This document shows positions 7,644 through 13,774 of a DNA stretch of 13,774 nucleotides, in pieces. The DNA comes from Holophagae bacterium. GTDB taxonomy: Bacteria; Acidobacteriota; Thermoanaerobaculia; Thermoanaerobaculales; Sulfomarinibacteraceae. The stretch spans positions 1 to 13,774 of the forward strand of contig JAUWTC010000017.1 in the NCBI GenBank assembly GCA_030609785.1. The letters are read 5' to 3'. The first letter of the stretch is position 1, and each line of letters starts with the position of its first letter. Under the pieces are notes generated by a model. That model ran no database searches. It worked only from the letters and a program-made list of their open reading frames with translations, and had not been told where the DNA came from. A program made the translations under genes and the position numbers.

Positions 7644-7674
7644 CACGGGGCCGCATTCGGCCCCGTGAGTTTTT
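7644..7674 (+). terminator. Perfect hairpin plus T-tract, directly upstream of the SPOR ribosome binding site
   Basis: CACGGGGCCG (7644-7653), loop CATT, CGGCCCCGTG (7658-7667): a perfect 10-bp stem, followed after AG by TTTTT (7670-7674). This has the form of a Rho-independent terminator and is placed to end the nfeD-slipin transcript. Unusually, the T-tract runs straight into the GGAG (7675-7678) that serves the next gene, so it could equally be a 5' leader hairpin or attenuator. Confidence 0.65.
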
Positions 7675-7684
7675 GGAGTACGCC

Positions 7685-8323
7685 ATGTCCAAGACCTATT
7701 ACGTGATCGAGTTGACACCGAAGTGGCTTGCCATTCTGCTGGTGGCGCTGGCCGGGCTGTTGGTGGTGGCCTTCGCGGGGGGCTACGGCGCCGCCTGGTC
7801 AACCCTTGGGGGATCGGTGGCAGCAGTCCTCGCTCCGGCGCCCGATGGTGAGGATGCGGTTGCCGAAGTCGAGATCGAAGATCCGCAAGGCTCCGAAATC
7901 GTGGCCTCGGTTGCGACGCCGGACCCACCGAAGCCGACCGTTACGCCGGTCGTGGAGGCGGTCGAGGCAGCGGCGACCTCGACGCCCCGCCCGGAACCGA
8001 CGGCTGCACCCCAGCCAACCTCGCCCCCGAAGCGTCTGGCGATTCAGACACCCTCCGCTTCGAGTGCCCCTCCAAAGTCAGCGGTTTTCTTGGTTCAAGT
8101 GTTGGCTTCCAGTCGCATTCAAGGGATCGAGAAAGCCAGGCGTCAGCTGGTTGACGTCGGTTTTCCCAACTCCGAACATGAAATCGTCGAAACGCGAGTG
8201 GCAGGGGGCGGTATCCTGCTCAAACTGCGAATCGGGCCGTTCCCGGATCATGCCTCGGCTGAACGGGTGATGCGCCGGATGCAGGCCGGCGGTTTCCCCG
8301 ATGCCTGGGTTGTCAAGCCGTGA
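7685..8323 (+). CDS. SPOR-domain membrane protein
   Basis: Bitopic membrane protein of 212 aa. There is a short cytoplasmic N-terminus, one membrane helix (about residues 14-31), a Pro/Ala/Thr/Glu-rich periplasmic linker (about 50-131) and a C-terminal SPOR domain (about 133-212: FLVQVLASSR, then ARRQLVDVGF, LLKLRIGPFPDHASAE and AWVVKP). SPOR domains bind glycan strands lacking stem peptides and often mark septal proteins such as FtsN or DamX. A cell-division or septal role is likely but not proven. GGAG (7675-7678) lies 6 nt before ATG 7685. An earlier in-frame GTG at 7631 lies upstream of the hairpin and is rejected. The stop overlaps the lipA start (GTGA), suggesting translational coupling with an unrelated metabolic gene. 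Confidence 0.9.
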   Translation: MSKTYYVIELTPKWLAILLVALAGLLVVAFAGGYGAAWSTLGGSVAAVLAPAPDGEDAVAEVEIEDPQGSEIVASVATPDPPKPTVTPVVEAVEAAATSTPRPEPTAAPQPTSPPKRLAIQTPSASSAPPKSAVFLVQVLASSRIQGIEKARRQLVDVGFPNSEHEIVETRVAGGGILLKLRIGPFPDHASAERVMRRMQAGGFPDAWVVKP

Positions 8324-9240
8324 CCTTCGGAGGAAGAGCCCCTCAGACCGCCCTGCCGGAGTGGATCAGGGGGCGCAGGTTGCGCCTGGACCAGCTGCAC
8401 GAGATCAAGAGCCGAATGCGCAGCGGCGGCCTGAACACCGTCTGTGAGGAGGCACGCTGTCCCAATCGCTCGGAATGCTTCAGTCACGGTACGGCGACGT
8501 TTCTGATCAACGGTCGGGTCTGCACGCGAAACTGCAGCTACTGTTCGATCGCCCATGGCCGCCCCGATGCGATCGACCCGGACGAACCGCGCCAACTGGT
8601 GGAGGCCGTGCAGTCGATGGGGCTGAACTACGTCGTCATCACCGCGGTCGATCGGGACGATCTGGACGATGGTGGTGCAGACGGTTTCGTTCAGGCGTTC
8701 GATGCCATCAAGGCCGAACTGGATCCGGCGCCGAAGATCGAGGTTCTGACCCCTGATTTCAGGGGAGACATGGAGGCGGTCGACCGGATCATCGACGCCG
8801 GGCCCGATGTATACAACCACAATGTGGAAACCGTCCCGCGTCTCTACCGGGCGGTCCGGCGCTCCGGTCAATATCGCTGGGCGATGGAAGTCCTCGGGAG
8901 GGTGGCCGACCGGGGCCCAGGCATGATCCGAAAATCGGGGATGATGGTCGGCCTTGGAGAGACAGTGGACGAAGTCGAGGCCGTGCTCGTGGATCTCAAG
9001 GAAGCCGGCTGCCAGGTGGTGACGATCGGTCAATACCTCAGACCGACCGCGGAACAGGTCGAGGTGTCGCGCTATTGGGCCCCCGAAGAGTTCGAGGCGT
9101 TGGAATTTCTGGGCCGGGACCTCGGCCTTGATGTCATCGCCGGTCCGTTTGTCCGCTCTTCCTACCGGGCCGAGGAGGCCTTCCTCAAGGTGGAGAATAG
9201 ACCAGGCGTTTCGTCGGTTGTAGTTGAGCGAAGCGAGTGA
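8320..9240 (+). CDS. lipA: Lipoyl synthase
   Basis: Radical SAM lipoyl synthase, 306 aa. It inserts two sulfur atoms at C6 and C8 of protein-bound octanoyl groups to make lipoyl cofactors for 2-oxoacid dehydrogenases and the glycine cleavage system, in the cytoplasm. Diagnostic cysteines are all present: auxiliary cluster C42, C47, C53 (CEEARCPNRSEC), radical SAM cluster C68, C72, C75 (CTRNCSYC) and the C-terminal R279-S-S-Y282 that ligates the auxiliary cluster. The length is normal. The start is GTG 8320, overlapping the SPOR stop codon by 4 nt. No Shine-Dalgarno is visible, so translation is probably coupled. The N-terminal PEWIRGRRLR region fits the family, and no ATG lies closer. Neither lipB nor lplA is in the window. 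Confidence 0.97.
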   Translation: MTFGGRAPQTALPEWIRGRRLRLDQLHEIKSRMRSGGLNTVCEEARCPNRSECFSHGTATFLINGRVCTRNCSYCSIAHGRPDAIDPDEPRQLVEAVQSMGLNYVVITAVDRDDLDDGGADGFVQAFDAIKAELDPAPKIEVLTPDFRGDMEAVDRIIDAGPDVYNHNVETVPRLYRAVRRSGQYRWAMEVLGRVADRGPGMIRKSGMMVGLGETVDEVEAVLVDLKEAGCQVVTIGQYLRPTAEQVEVSRYWAPEEFEALEFLGRDLGLDVIAGPFVRSSYRAEEAFLKVENRPGVSSVVVERSE

Positions 9241-9252
9241 CGGTGGAATACT
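9224..9252 (+). promoter_or_regulatory. Candidate ccmC promoter
   Basis: TTGAGC (9224-9229) and AATACT (9247-9252) are separated by 17 nt. Each matches 4 of 6 consensus bases. The -35 box lies inside the end of lipA. A start near 9259 would give a leader of about 27 nt containing the ccmC ribosome binding site. Confidence 0.4.
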
Positions 9253-9285
9253 CGGAGTCCGAAAACCCGACGATGAAGGAGTGAT

Positions 9286-9954
9286 ATGAAGGTCGGTACC
9301 GCCCTCAAGTGGTTTCTGTTCGTCTGGATGCTCGCCGTTATCTGGGCGGCGTTCTACTTTGTGCACCCCGCCGAGGGGTTCATCGGGGAGAGTTCGCGCA
9401 TCGTTTTCTTCCACGTTCCAACCGCGTGGGTCTGCGTCTTGGCCTTCCTCGTTTCCTGCATTTACTCGATCAGGTATTTGATGCGGCGCGATCCCGCCGA
9501 CGACATTCGCGCAGCGGTCGCCTCGCGTTTGGGTCTATTGTTTGCCGTCCTGGCGACGGTTACGGGAGCGATTTTTGCCCGCATCATGTGGAATGCCTAC
9601 TGGAACTGGGATCCTCGTCAGACGTCGATCACAATCCTGCTGCTGATCTACGCAGCCTACTTCGCCCTGAGGTCGGCCGTGCCGGATCCCGAGCGGCGTG
9701 CGGCATTGGCGGCGGTCTACGCGATCCTTGCTTTTGTCACTGTTCCCTTCCTTGTGTTCGTGGTGCCTCGCATCTACTGGTCCCTGCACCCGGACACCAT
9801 CATCAATACCCGTGGGACCAACGAATTCGACCCCAGGTACACGATGACCCTGATGGCCTCGTTGGCCGGTTTCACCGGCCTGTTTGCCTGGATTTACAGT
9901 CTTGAGTGTCGGATCGACCGGATCCGGCACCGGCGCCAAGAGGAGGTGCTGTGA
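9286..9954 (+). CDS. ccmC: Cytochrome c maturation protein CcmC
   Basis: Haem-handling membrane protein of System I cytochrome c maturation, 222 aa with about six membrane helices. It passes haem to CcmE on the periplasmic face. The tryptophan-rich (WWD-type) segment is at about residues 102-114, WNAYWNWDPRQTS. The two flanking haem-ligand histidines appear as H43 (FFHVPTAW) and H168 (SLHPDTI). AAGGAG (9276-9281) is 4 nt before ATG 9286. The stop overlaps the ccmD ATG (TGATG). The ABC-transporter genes ccmA and ccmB, often just upstream, are not here; lipA takes that place. Confidence 0.95.
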   Translation: MKVGTALKWFLFVWMLAVIWAAFYFVHPAEGFIGESSRIVFFHVPTAWVCVLAFLVSCIYSIRYLMRRDPADDIRAAVASRLGLLFAVLATVTGAIFARIMWNAYWNWDPRQTSITILLLIYAAYFALRSAVPDPERRAALAAVYAILAFVTVPFLVFVVPRIYWSLHPDTIINTRGTNEFDPRYTMTLMASLAGFTGLFAWIYSLECRIDRIRHRRQEEVL

Positions 9955-10061
9955 TGAGCGGTCTTACCGGGCTCGCGCTCGTGACAATGATTATCTGGGT
10001 TGCCCTGTTCGGCTATGTTTTTTCGGTTGACCGAAAGACCAAGGGGTTGGACCATGAGTGA
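9954..10061 (+). CDS. ccmD: Small CcmD-like membrane protein (35 aa)
   Basis: A 35-codon gene beginning MSGLTGLALV and ending KGLDHE. One membrane helix at about residues 4-23 is followed by a charged tail (DRKTK). It overlaps the ccmC stop (TGATG) and overlaps the start of ccmE by 8 nt. It has a perfect AGGAGG (9941-9946) 7 nt upstream. Size, topology and position between ccmC and ccmE are those of CcmD, which in System I helps release haem-loaded CcmE from the CcmABC complex. Sequence conservation of CcmD is low, so the name rests mainly on context and topology. Confidence 0.75.
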   Translation: MSGLTGLALVTMIIWVALFGYVFSVDRKTKGLDHE

Positions 10062-10470
10062 CCCGAAGAACCAACGCAAATTGTGGTACCTGATCGGCGG
10101 GGCGCTCGTCATTGCCTTTCTGGCCTACGGAGCGACGTCCTTCAAGAACAACTTGACGCCCTATGTCTCCTTTGACGAGGCGATGAAAACAGCCTCCCGT
10201 GTTCAGGTTGCCGGCGCCTTGGTGGAAAACTCCTCCGACTACATCGACGAGGACCAGGAACTCCATTTCGTCATCTACAACGAGGTGGGATTGGAGATGG
10301 CGGTCCGCTACTCTGGTGTCAAGCCGGCGAACTTCGAAGAGGCGACACAGATTGTTGCCGTGGGTTCGTGGCGCGGCGATGTCTTTGATGCCGAACAGCT
10401 CCTGGTCAAATGCCCCTCGAAGTACCAGTGCGTCGATGAGGACCCGACAACCCACGCCGAAGAAGCATGA
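10054..10470 (+). CDS. ccmE: Haem chaperone CcmE, Cys (CxxxY) variant
   Basis: Periplasmic haem chaperone of System I, 138 aa. An N-terminal membrane anchor (about residues 11-26) is followed by the OB-fold domain. The haem-binding site is C120-P-S-K-Y124 in LLVKCPSKYQ, where the classical protein has His in HxxxY. A second Cys126 follows two residues later. The CxxxY form is known from archaea and some bacteria such as Desulfovibrio, where it goes with a modified System I that lacks CcmH. No ccmH is seen in this window. The start is ATG 10054, with AAGGGG (10041-10046) 7 nt upstream and an 8-nt overlap with ccmD. An upstream in-frame GTG at 10000 would lie deep inside ccmD and is rejected. 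Confidence 0.93.
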   Translation: MSDPKNQRKLWYLIGGALVIAFLAYGATSFKNNLTPYVSFDEAMKTASRVQVAGALVENSSDYIDEDQELHFVIYNEVGLEMAVRYSGVKPANFEEATQIVAVGSWRGDVFDAEQLLVKCPSKYQCVDEDPTTHAEEA

Positions 10471-10538
10471 CCCGGCGGAGCCGGAACCAGAGAGTTCGGC
10501 CTTCGATGCAAGCTGCCAACCGGGTCTGGCGGCAGATT

Positions 10539-10564
10539 TACCACAGAGACACAGAGGACACAGC
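10539..10564 (+). repeat. Family I-like repeat (variant d)
   Basis: The segment reads ACCACAGAGACACAGAGGA followed by CACAG. It is a variant of the ACCACGAAGACACAAAGAA half of the family I repeat. With the inverted variant at 10849-10876 it brackets the 211-bp element copy B. Confidence 0.65.
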
Positions 10565-10580
10565 GCGGCCTCCTGGCCGC
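10565..10580. repeat. GC hairpin with TCCT loop
   Basis: GCGGCC, loop TCCT, GGCCGC: a perfect 6-bp stem directly after repeat variant d. It has the same loop as the hairpin at 2109-2126, which also follows a family I repeat. No T-tract follows. Confidence 0.45.
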
Positions 10581-10595
10581 AACCAAACCGGGAAT

Positions 10596-10806
10596 GAACG
10601 TCCAACGTCCAACGTCCAACGTTCAACTTTGAAGTACGCGCCCGAGGGCGGATTGTGGTGAGACGAAACAGCCGAGGCTCAAGAAACGTAAGGGCCCACG
10701 GGCCTGAATTCCGATACCGTCGGCAACGAACGTCAACCCCCCAATGCCCGGTCCCCCTAAACGCGAATTTCGACGTTGGACGTTGGACGTTAAACGTTGA
10801 ACGTTC
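10596..10806 (+). repeat. 211-bp dispersed element, copy B
   Basis: The left arm starts GAACGTCCAACGTCCAACG. The right arm ends ACGTTGAACGTTC and is the inverted counterpart over roughly 35-40 nt (five 7-bp units). It aligns without gaps to the reverse complement of 3161-3371 and has exactly the same length. It sits inside the ccmE-ccmF gap, enclosed by the family I variants at 10539 and 10849. No open frame of interest and no target-site duplication is seen. Confidence 0.8.
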
Positions 10807-10848
10807 AGTCAGCCCTGTTGCAGTCCATGGATTTCTGCCTTGATTCGG

Positions 10849-10876
10849 CTCTGTGTTTCTCTGTGTCTCCGTGTTA
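10849..10876 (-). repeat. Family I-like repeat (variant e), inverted
   Basis: On the minus strand it reads TTAACACGGAGACACAGAG followed by AAACACAGAG. It is the inverted partner of 10539-10564, about 285 nt away. Together they form an outer inverted repeat around the 211-bp element. Confidence 0.65.
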
Positions 10877-10974
10877 ATTTTCTTCTGGAGGATTCAGCCT
10901 CGTCTTTACGGGGATACTCGAGAATAAGTCGCCAAAAATTTCCCTCAGTCGTTAGCCGAAAACTGACTGCCGAA

Positions 10975-11002
10975 AGCTGATAGCTGACAGCTGATAGCTG
11001 AC
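10975..11002 (+). repeat. Four tandem 7-bp units (AGCTGAT/AGCTGAC), family III
   Basis: AGCTGAT, AGCTGAC, AGCTGAT, AGCTGAC in perfect register. Degenerate units of the same flavour (AACTGAC, TGCCGAA) lie just upstream at about 10961-10974. The array ends 8 nt before the ccmF ribosome binding site, so it lies in the probable 5' leader of ccmF. The 551-nt gap 10471-11021 holds this array, the 211-bp element, two family I variants and a hairpin, and no gene that I can support. Confidence 0.75.
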
Positions 11003-11021
11003 ACCTTCCCAAGGAGTCCCC

Positions 11022-13559
11022 ATGTACCTCCCAGGCACCATGCTGATGTGGATGGCCTTTTTGCTCGGCCTCGTTTCGACCGTGACCTATGTCCTGGCCA
11101 TCAAGGATCCAGCGCGGTGGCGCCAGATCGCCCGTCAGGCCTATGTCTTGATGACGGCGGGCGTTGTCGTGGCTTCGGCCCTGCTGATGTATCTGATCCT
11201 GACCCACGATTACCGGTTGGCCTACGTCTACGCCTACTCGGACAATTCTCTTCCGCTTAACTATCTGATCTCCACCTTTTGGGGCGGTCAGGAGGGGTCA
11301 TTTCTTCTGTGGGCTTTCTGTGGGGTGTTGCTGGGCCTGCCGCTCCTGCGGTTTGCGCGGGCCTATGAATCGCGGGTGATGTTCTTCTACAACCTGACGG
11401 TGCTGTCTCTGATCGTCCTGATGCTCAAACAGGATCCCTTCAGGTTTCACCAGGGCTTGACGACTGGCATGGTGCCGATGGACGGGAACGGACTCAATCC
11501 ATTGCTGCAGAACCCGTGGATGGTGATCCACCCGCCGGTGATGTTCGTCGGTTACGCCTCGTTGGCGATTCCCTTCGCCTTCGCGTTGGCCGCATTGTGG
11601 ATGCGTCGGTACGACGAGTGGATCAAGGTTTCGATGCCCTGGGTCCTGCTGTCGGTGGGCACGCTGGGTACGGCGATCATGATGGGCGGCTACTGGGCCT
11701 ACGAAACCCTTGGGTGGGGCGGCTACTGGGGCTGGGATCCGGTCGAAAACGCCTCCCTGGTCCCGTGGCTGGTAACTGTGGCTCTGACCCACGGCTTTCT
11801 CCTGCAGCGGGGGCGCAAGAGGTTTCGCCGTTTGAATCTGGTACTGGCTATCGTGGCCTTCCTGTTGGTCGTCTATGCCACCTTCCTGACCCGCTCGGGC
11901 GTCCTGTCCGACTTCTCGGTGCACTCCTTTGTCGATCTGGGCATTTCCGGGTGGCTGGTTTTTAATATCGTCTTCTTCCTGCTGCTGTCCGTCGTGATGT
12001 TGGCTTGGAGGTGGCGGGAAATTCCGAGCGCTGAGGGCGACGAGCCCTTTTTCTCACGGACGATTTTTTTCGTTTTGGGGATCTTGATGTTGATCTTGAT
12101 CGCCCTGGTGGTGGTGTTCGGAACATCGGCGCCGCTGATAACCCGTTTGTGGATGGCGAACCCCGCCCAGGTCGGTCCGGTCTTTTACAACGGCCTGGGA
12201 TTCTGGTTGGCCATCGTGTTGGCGCTGGTTCTCGGCGCGACGCCGTTTCTCGCCTGGCACAGGGTCCGCAAGGACATCGGATCACGACTGGGCGCCATCG
12301 TGGCGGTGTCGGTCGTCATGGTTGGTATTGCCGCGGTCTTCGGCGCCAGGGACTGGCGTGCTCTTGCATACCTGGTGGTGGTGTTCTTCTGCACGGTCGC
12401 CAACGCCTGGGCCCTGATCGAAAAGGTCCGGGCCGGCTCCTGGCGGCGCAGTGGTGGGGAGCTGACCCACATTGGGCTGGGGTTGATGCTGGTGGGCTTC
12501 CTGACCACCGGCACCTTCGACGTCGATACCAAGGTTCGACTGGTCCAGGGGGAACCGCAAGAGGTTCTTGGTTCCACGATGACCTTTGTAGGCGTCGACA
12601 AGCCGACGCCGTCCAGTCGCGACGCGATGGTGGTCGAGGTGCAGAAAGACTCCGGCGCCGCCTTCGTCATGCGACCGCTGATGTGGGTCAATGAAAAGAG
12701 CAATCAGCTGGTGGCCAATCCCGATATCCGGTCGACCTTCCTCGGAGATCTCTACGTCGCCCCCGTCGAATATCAGCCGGGAGATCCGGCGCCTCCAAGT
12801 GGTCGATTGGTTTTGACCAAGGATCAACCCGTGGCCTTCCGCGATTGGACGTTGGTCTTCCAGGGGTTCGACATGGACGGGCAGCACGCGATGGGTGAGG
12901 CGATGGACATCGGTGTTGCGGTCGAGATCCGGCGGCCCGATCAAGAGCCGGTGATCGTGACGCCTCACATGCTGGCGGCGGACGAGGGGATGCGTCGAGT
13001 GCCGGCCGACATCCCCGGTACCGAGGGAACGATCCACGCCATCGCAATGGCTGTTGATGCGGGCAGGGTTCAGGTTGAACTGCGCGGGTTGGGTGGCGGA
13101 ATCGGTTTGGATCAGATTGTCAAGATCGGTGAACAGGTGACTTACCAGGGGATGCAGATCACCTTTGACGGCTTTGACCTTTCAGACTTTGACCCGGAGG
13201 CCGGCAAGGCCACCTTCGGCGCCGTGTTTTCGGTGGAGCGCAACGGTGAGACATTTGAGGTGGTGCCGCGCTATCGGAATCTCGAGGGTGGGCCTTCCGT
13301 TGATCCGGCCTCAATCCCCGGGACCAACGGCATGTCCTTGACCATGGGACGGGTCTCCGCCGACGACGGATCGGTTGAACTGAGACTCTACGATCCATCC
13401 GTCTCTGAACAGCCGGGGAACCCCGCCAGCCTGGTAGTAGACGTCTCGACCAAACCCCTGATCAGCCTGGTATGGATCGGAACACTGCTGATGATCGCAG
13501 GGGTGACGATGGCACTGTTTTTGCGGCGGCGGGACGTGGGGACTGTAGAGGCAGGCTAG
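11022..13559 (+). CDS. ccmF: Cytochrome c haem lyase subunit CcmF, with enlarged C-terminal region
   Basis: Core of the System I cytochrome c synthetase, which attaches haem from CcmE to the CXXCH motif of apocytochromes. It has 845 aa, clearly longer than E. coli CcmF (about 647). The polytopic core (residues 5 to about 497) has the WWD segment GWGGYWGWDPVENAS (231-245). The four conserved histidines are periplasmic H170 (VIHPP) and H301 (SVHSF), and membrane H257 (ALTHGF) and H483 (LTHIG). A long periplasmic region follows (about 498-810), with three diverged copies of one module at about 517-582, 606-688 and 708-790. A last membrane helix (about 813-833) closes the protein. AAGGAG (11011-11016) lies 5 nt before ATG 11022. 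It is separated from ccmE by repeats, so it may have its own promoter, though I found none that is convincing. Confidence 0.95.
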   Translation: MYLPGTMLMWMAFLLGLVSTVTYVLAIKDPARWRQIARQAYVLMTAGVVVASALLMYLILTHDYRLAYVYAYSDNSLPLNYLISTFWGGQEGSFLLWAFCGVLLGLPLLRFARAYESRVMFFYNLTVLSLIVLMLKQDPFRFHQGLTTGMVPMDGNGLNPLLQNPWMVIHPPVMFVGYASLAIPFAFALAALWMRRYDEWIKVSMPWVLLSVGTLGTAIMMGGYWAYETLGWGGYWGWDPVENASLVPWLVTVALTHGFLLQRGRKRFRRLNLVLAIVAFLLVVYATFLTRSGVLSDFSVHSFVDLGISGWLVFNIVFFLLLSVVMLAWRWREIPSAEGDEPFFSRTIFFVLGILMLILIALVVVFGTSAPLITRLWMANPAQVGPVFYNGLGFWLAIVLALVLGATPFLAWHRVRKDIGSRLGAIVAVSVVMVGIAAVFGARDWRALAYLVVVFFCTVANAWALIEKVRAGSWRRSGGELTHIGLGLMLVGFLTTGTFDVDTKVRLVQGEPQEVLGSTMTFVGVDKPTPSSRDAMVVEVQKDSGAAFVMRPLMWVNEKSNQLVANPDIRSTFLGDLYVAPVEYQPGDPAPPSGRLVLTKDQPVAFRDWTLVFQGFDMDGQHAMGEAMDIGVAVEIRRPDQEPVIVTPHMLAADEGMRRVPADIPGTEGTIHAIAMAVDAGRVQVELRGLGGGIGLDQIVKIGEQVTYQGMQITFDGFDLSDFDPEAGKATFGAVFSVERNGETFEVVPRYRNLEGGPSVDPASIPGTNGMSLTMGRVSADDGSVELRLYDPSVSEQPGNPASLVVDVSTKPLISLVWIGTLLMIAGVTMALFLRRRDVGTVEAG

Positions 13560-13624
13560 GAAGCTGGACAGGAAGAACGTTCGTTTCGCCTCCTCGCCTA
13601 CATCTTGCTCCCTTCCCCTTCCTC

Positions 13625-13774
13625 TCACCCCGGTCCATCCAACGTGACCTTGACCTCCTTGACCTTGCCGTCCCTGACGAGGGTCACGGTGACGGTCTCG
13701 CCCGCTCGGCGGCGTTCCAGGGCAAGGCCCAATTCCCCGCTTTGCCTGATGCGCTCGCCGTCGATTGCTATGAC
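13625..13774 (-). CDS. C-terminal PDZ end of an HtrA/Deg-family serine protease (partial)
   Basis: The last 49 residues of a reverse-strand protein, entering from the right edge: VIAIDGERIRQSGELGLALE, then RRRAGETVTVTLVRDGK and KVTLDGPG before the stop. The pattern I-x-AIDG-x-x-I, a helix, then G-x-x-V-x-V-T-L-x-R-x-G-K is the second half of a PDZ domain as found at the C-terminus of DegP/HtrA-type periplasmic proteases. The protease domain is outside the window, so other PDZ proteins (RseP-like or S41 peptidases) cannot be excluded. It converges with ccmF. The 65-nt gap between the two stops shows no clear terminator hairpin. Confidence 0.7.
   Translation of the reverse strand, partial: VIAIDGERIRQSGELGLALERRRAGETVTVTLVRDGKVKEVKVTLDGPG

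Noticed and set aside
13560..13624. Bidirectional terminator between ccmF and the PDZ protein gene
   Set aside because: I looked for a stem with T- or A-tracts in the 65-nt gap and found none that is convincing.

Overview
The window is about 13.8 kb of GC-rich bacterial chromosome with dense, mostly housekeeping and envelope gene content. A System I cytochrome c maturation cluster, a SPOR-domain protein and an HtrA-type protease point to a Gram-negative (diderm) organism. The gene mix and the many short intergenic repeats suggest Acidobacteriota or a neighbouring phylum. That placement is inference, because the window holds no rRNA or other phylogenetic marker.

Layout. (1) 1-851, minus strand: a XerD-like tyrosine recombinase, cut by the window edge just after its catalytic tyrosine. 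(2) 1029-5351, plus strand: a MoxR AAA+ ATPase, a DUF58 protein and a membrane transglutaminase (DUF3488/TgpA type). This is the well-known MoxR-DUF58-transglutaminase association, but here every junction is filled with repeats. (3) 5493-7579: an NfeD membrane serine protease followed by its usual partner, a slipin (SPFH/stomatin-like protein). (4) 7685-9240: a SPOR-domain membrane protein overlapping lipA (lipoyl synthase) by 4 nt. (5) 9286-13559: ccmC, a 35-codon ccmD, ccmE and ccmF for covalent haem attachment to c-type cytochromes. ccmC, ccmD and ccmE overlap tightly. ccmF is separated from them by a 551-nt block of repeats. CcmE carries Cys instead of the classical haem-binding His. (6) 13625-13774, minus strand: the C-terminal PDZ end of an HtrA/Deg-family protease, convergent with ccmF.

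The structure not explained by genes is in the intergenic DNA. There are two copies of an exactly 211-bp element with about 35-bp inverted ends built from a 7-bp unit (AACGTCC), in opposite orientation at 3161-3371 and 10596-10806. A second family with a roughly 9-bp period (AACCGCCAAGACGCCAAGG / ACCACGAAGACACAAAGAA) occurs at 892-930, 1994-2068 and, inverted, 5379-5450, with a related variant at 10539-10564 and, inverted, 10849-10876. A third 7-bp-unit repeat (AGCTGAT/AGCTGAC) lies just before ccmF. GC hairpins with an identical TCCT loop occur at two of these sites. The second most interesting signal is inside CcmF, whose periplasmic C-terminal region appears to contain three diverged copies of one module.
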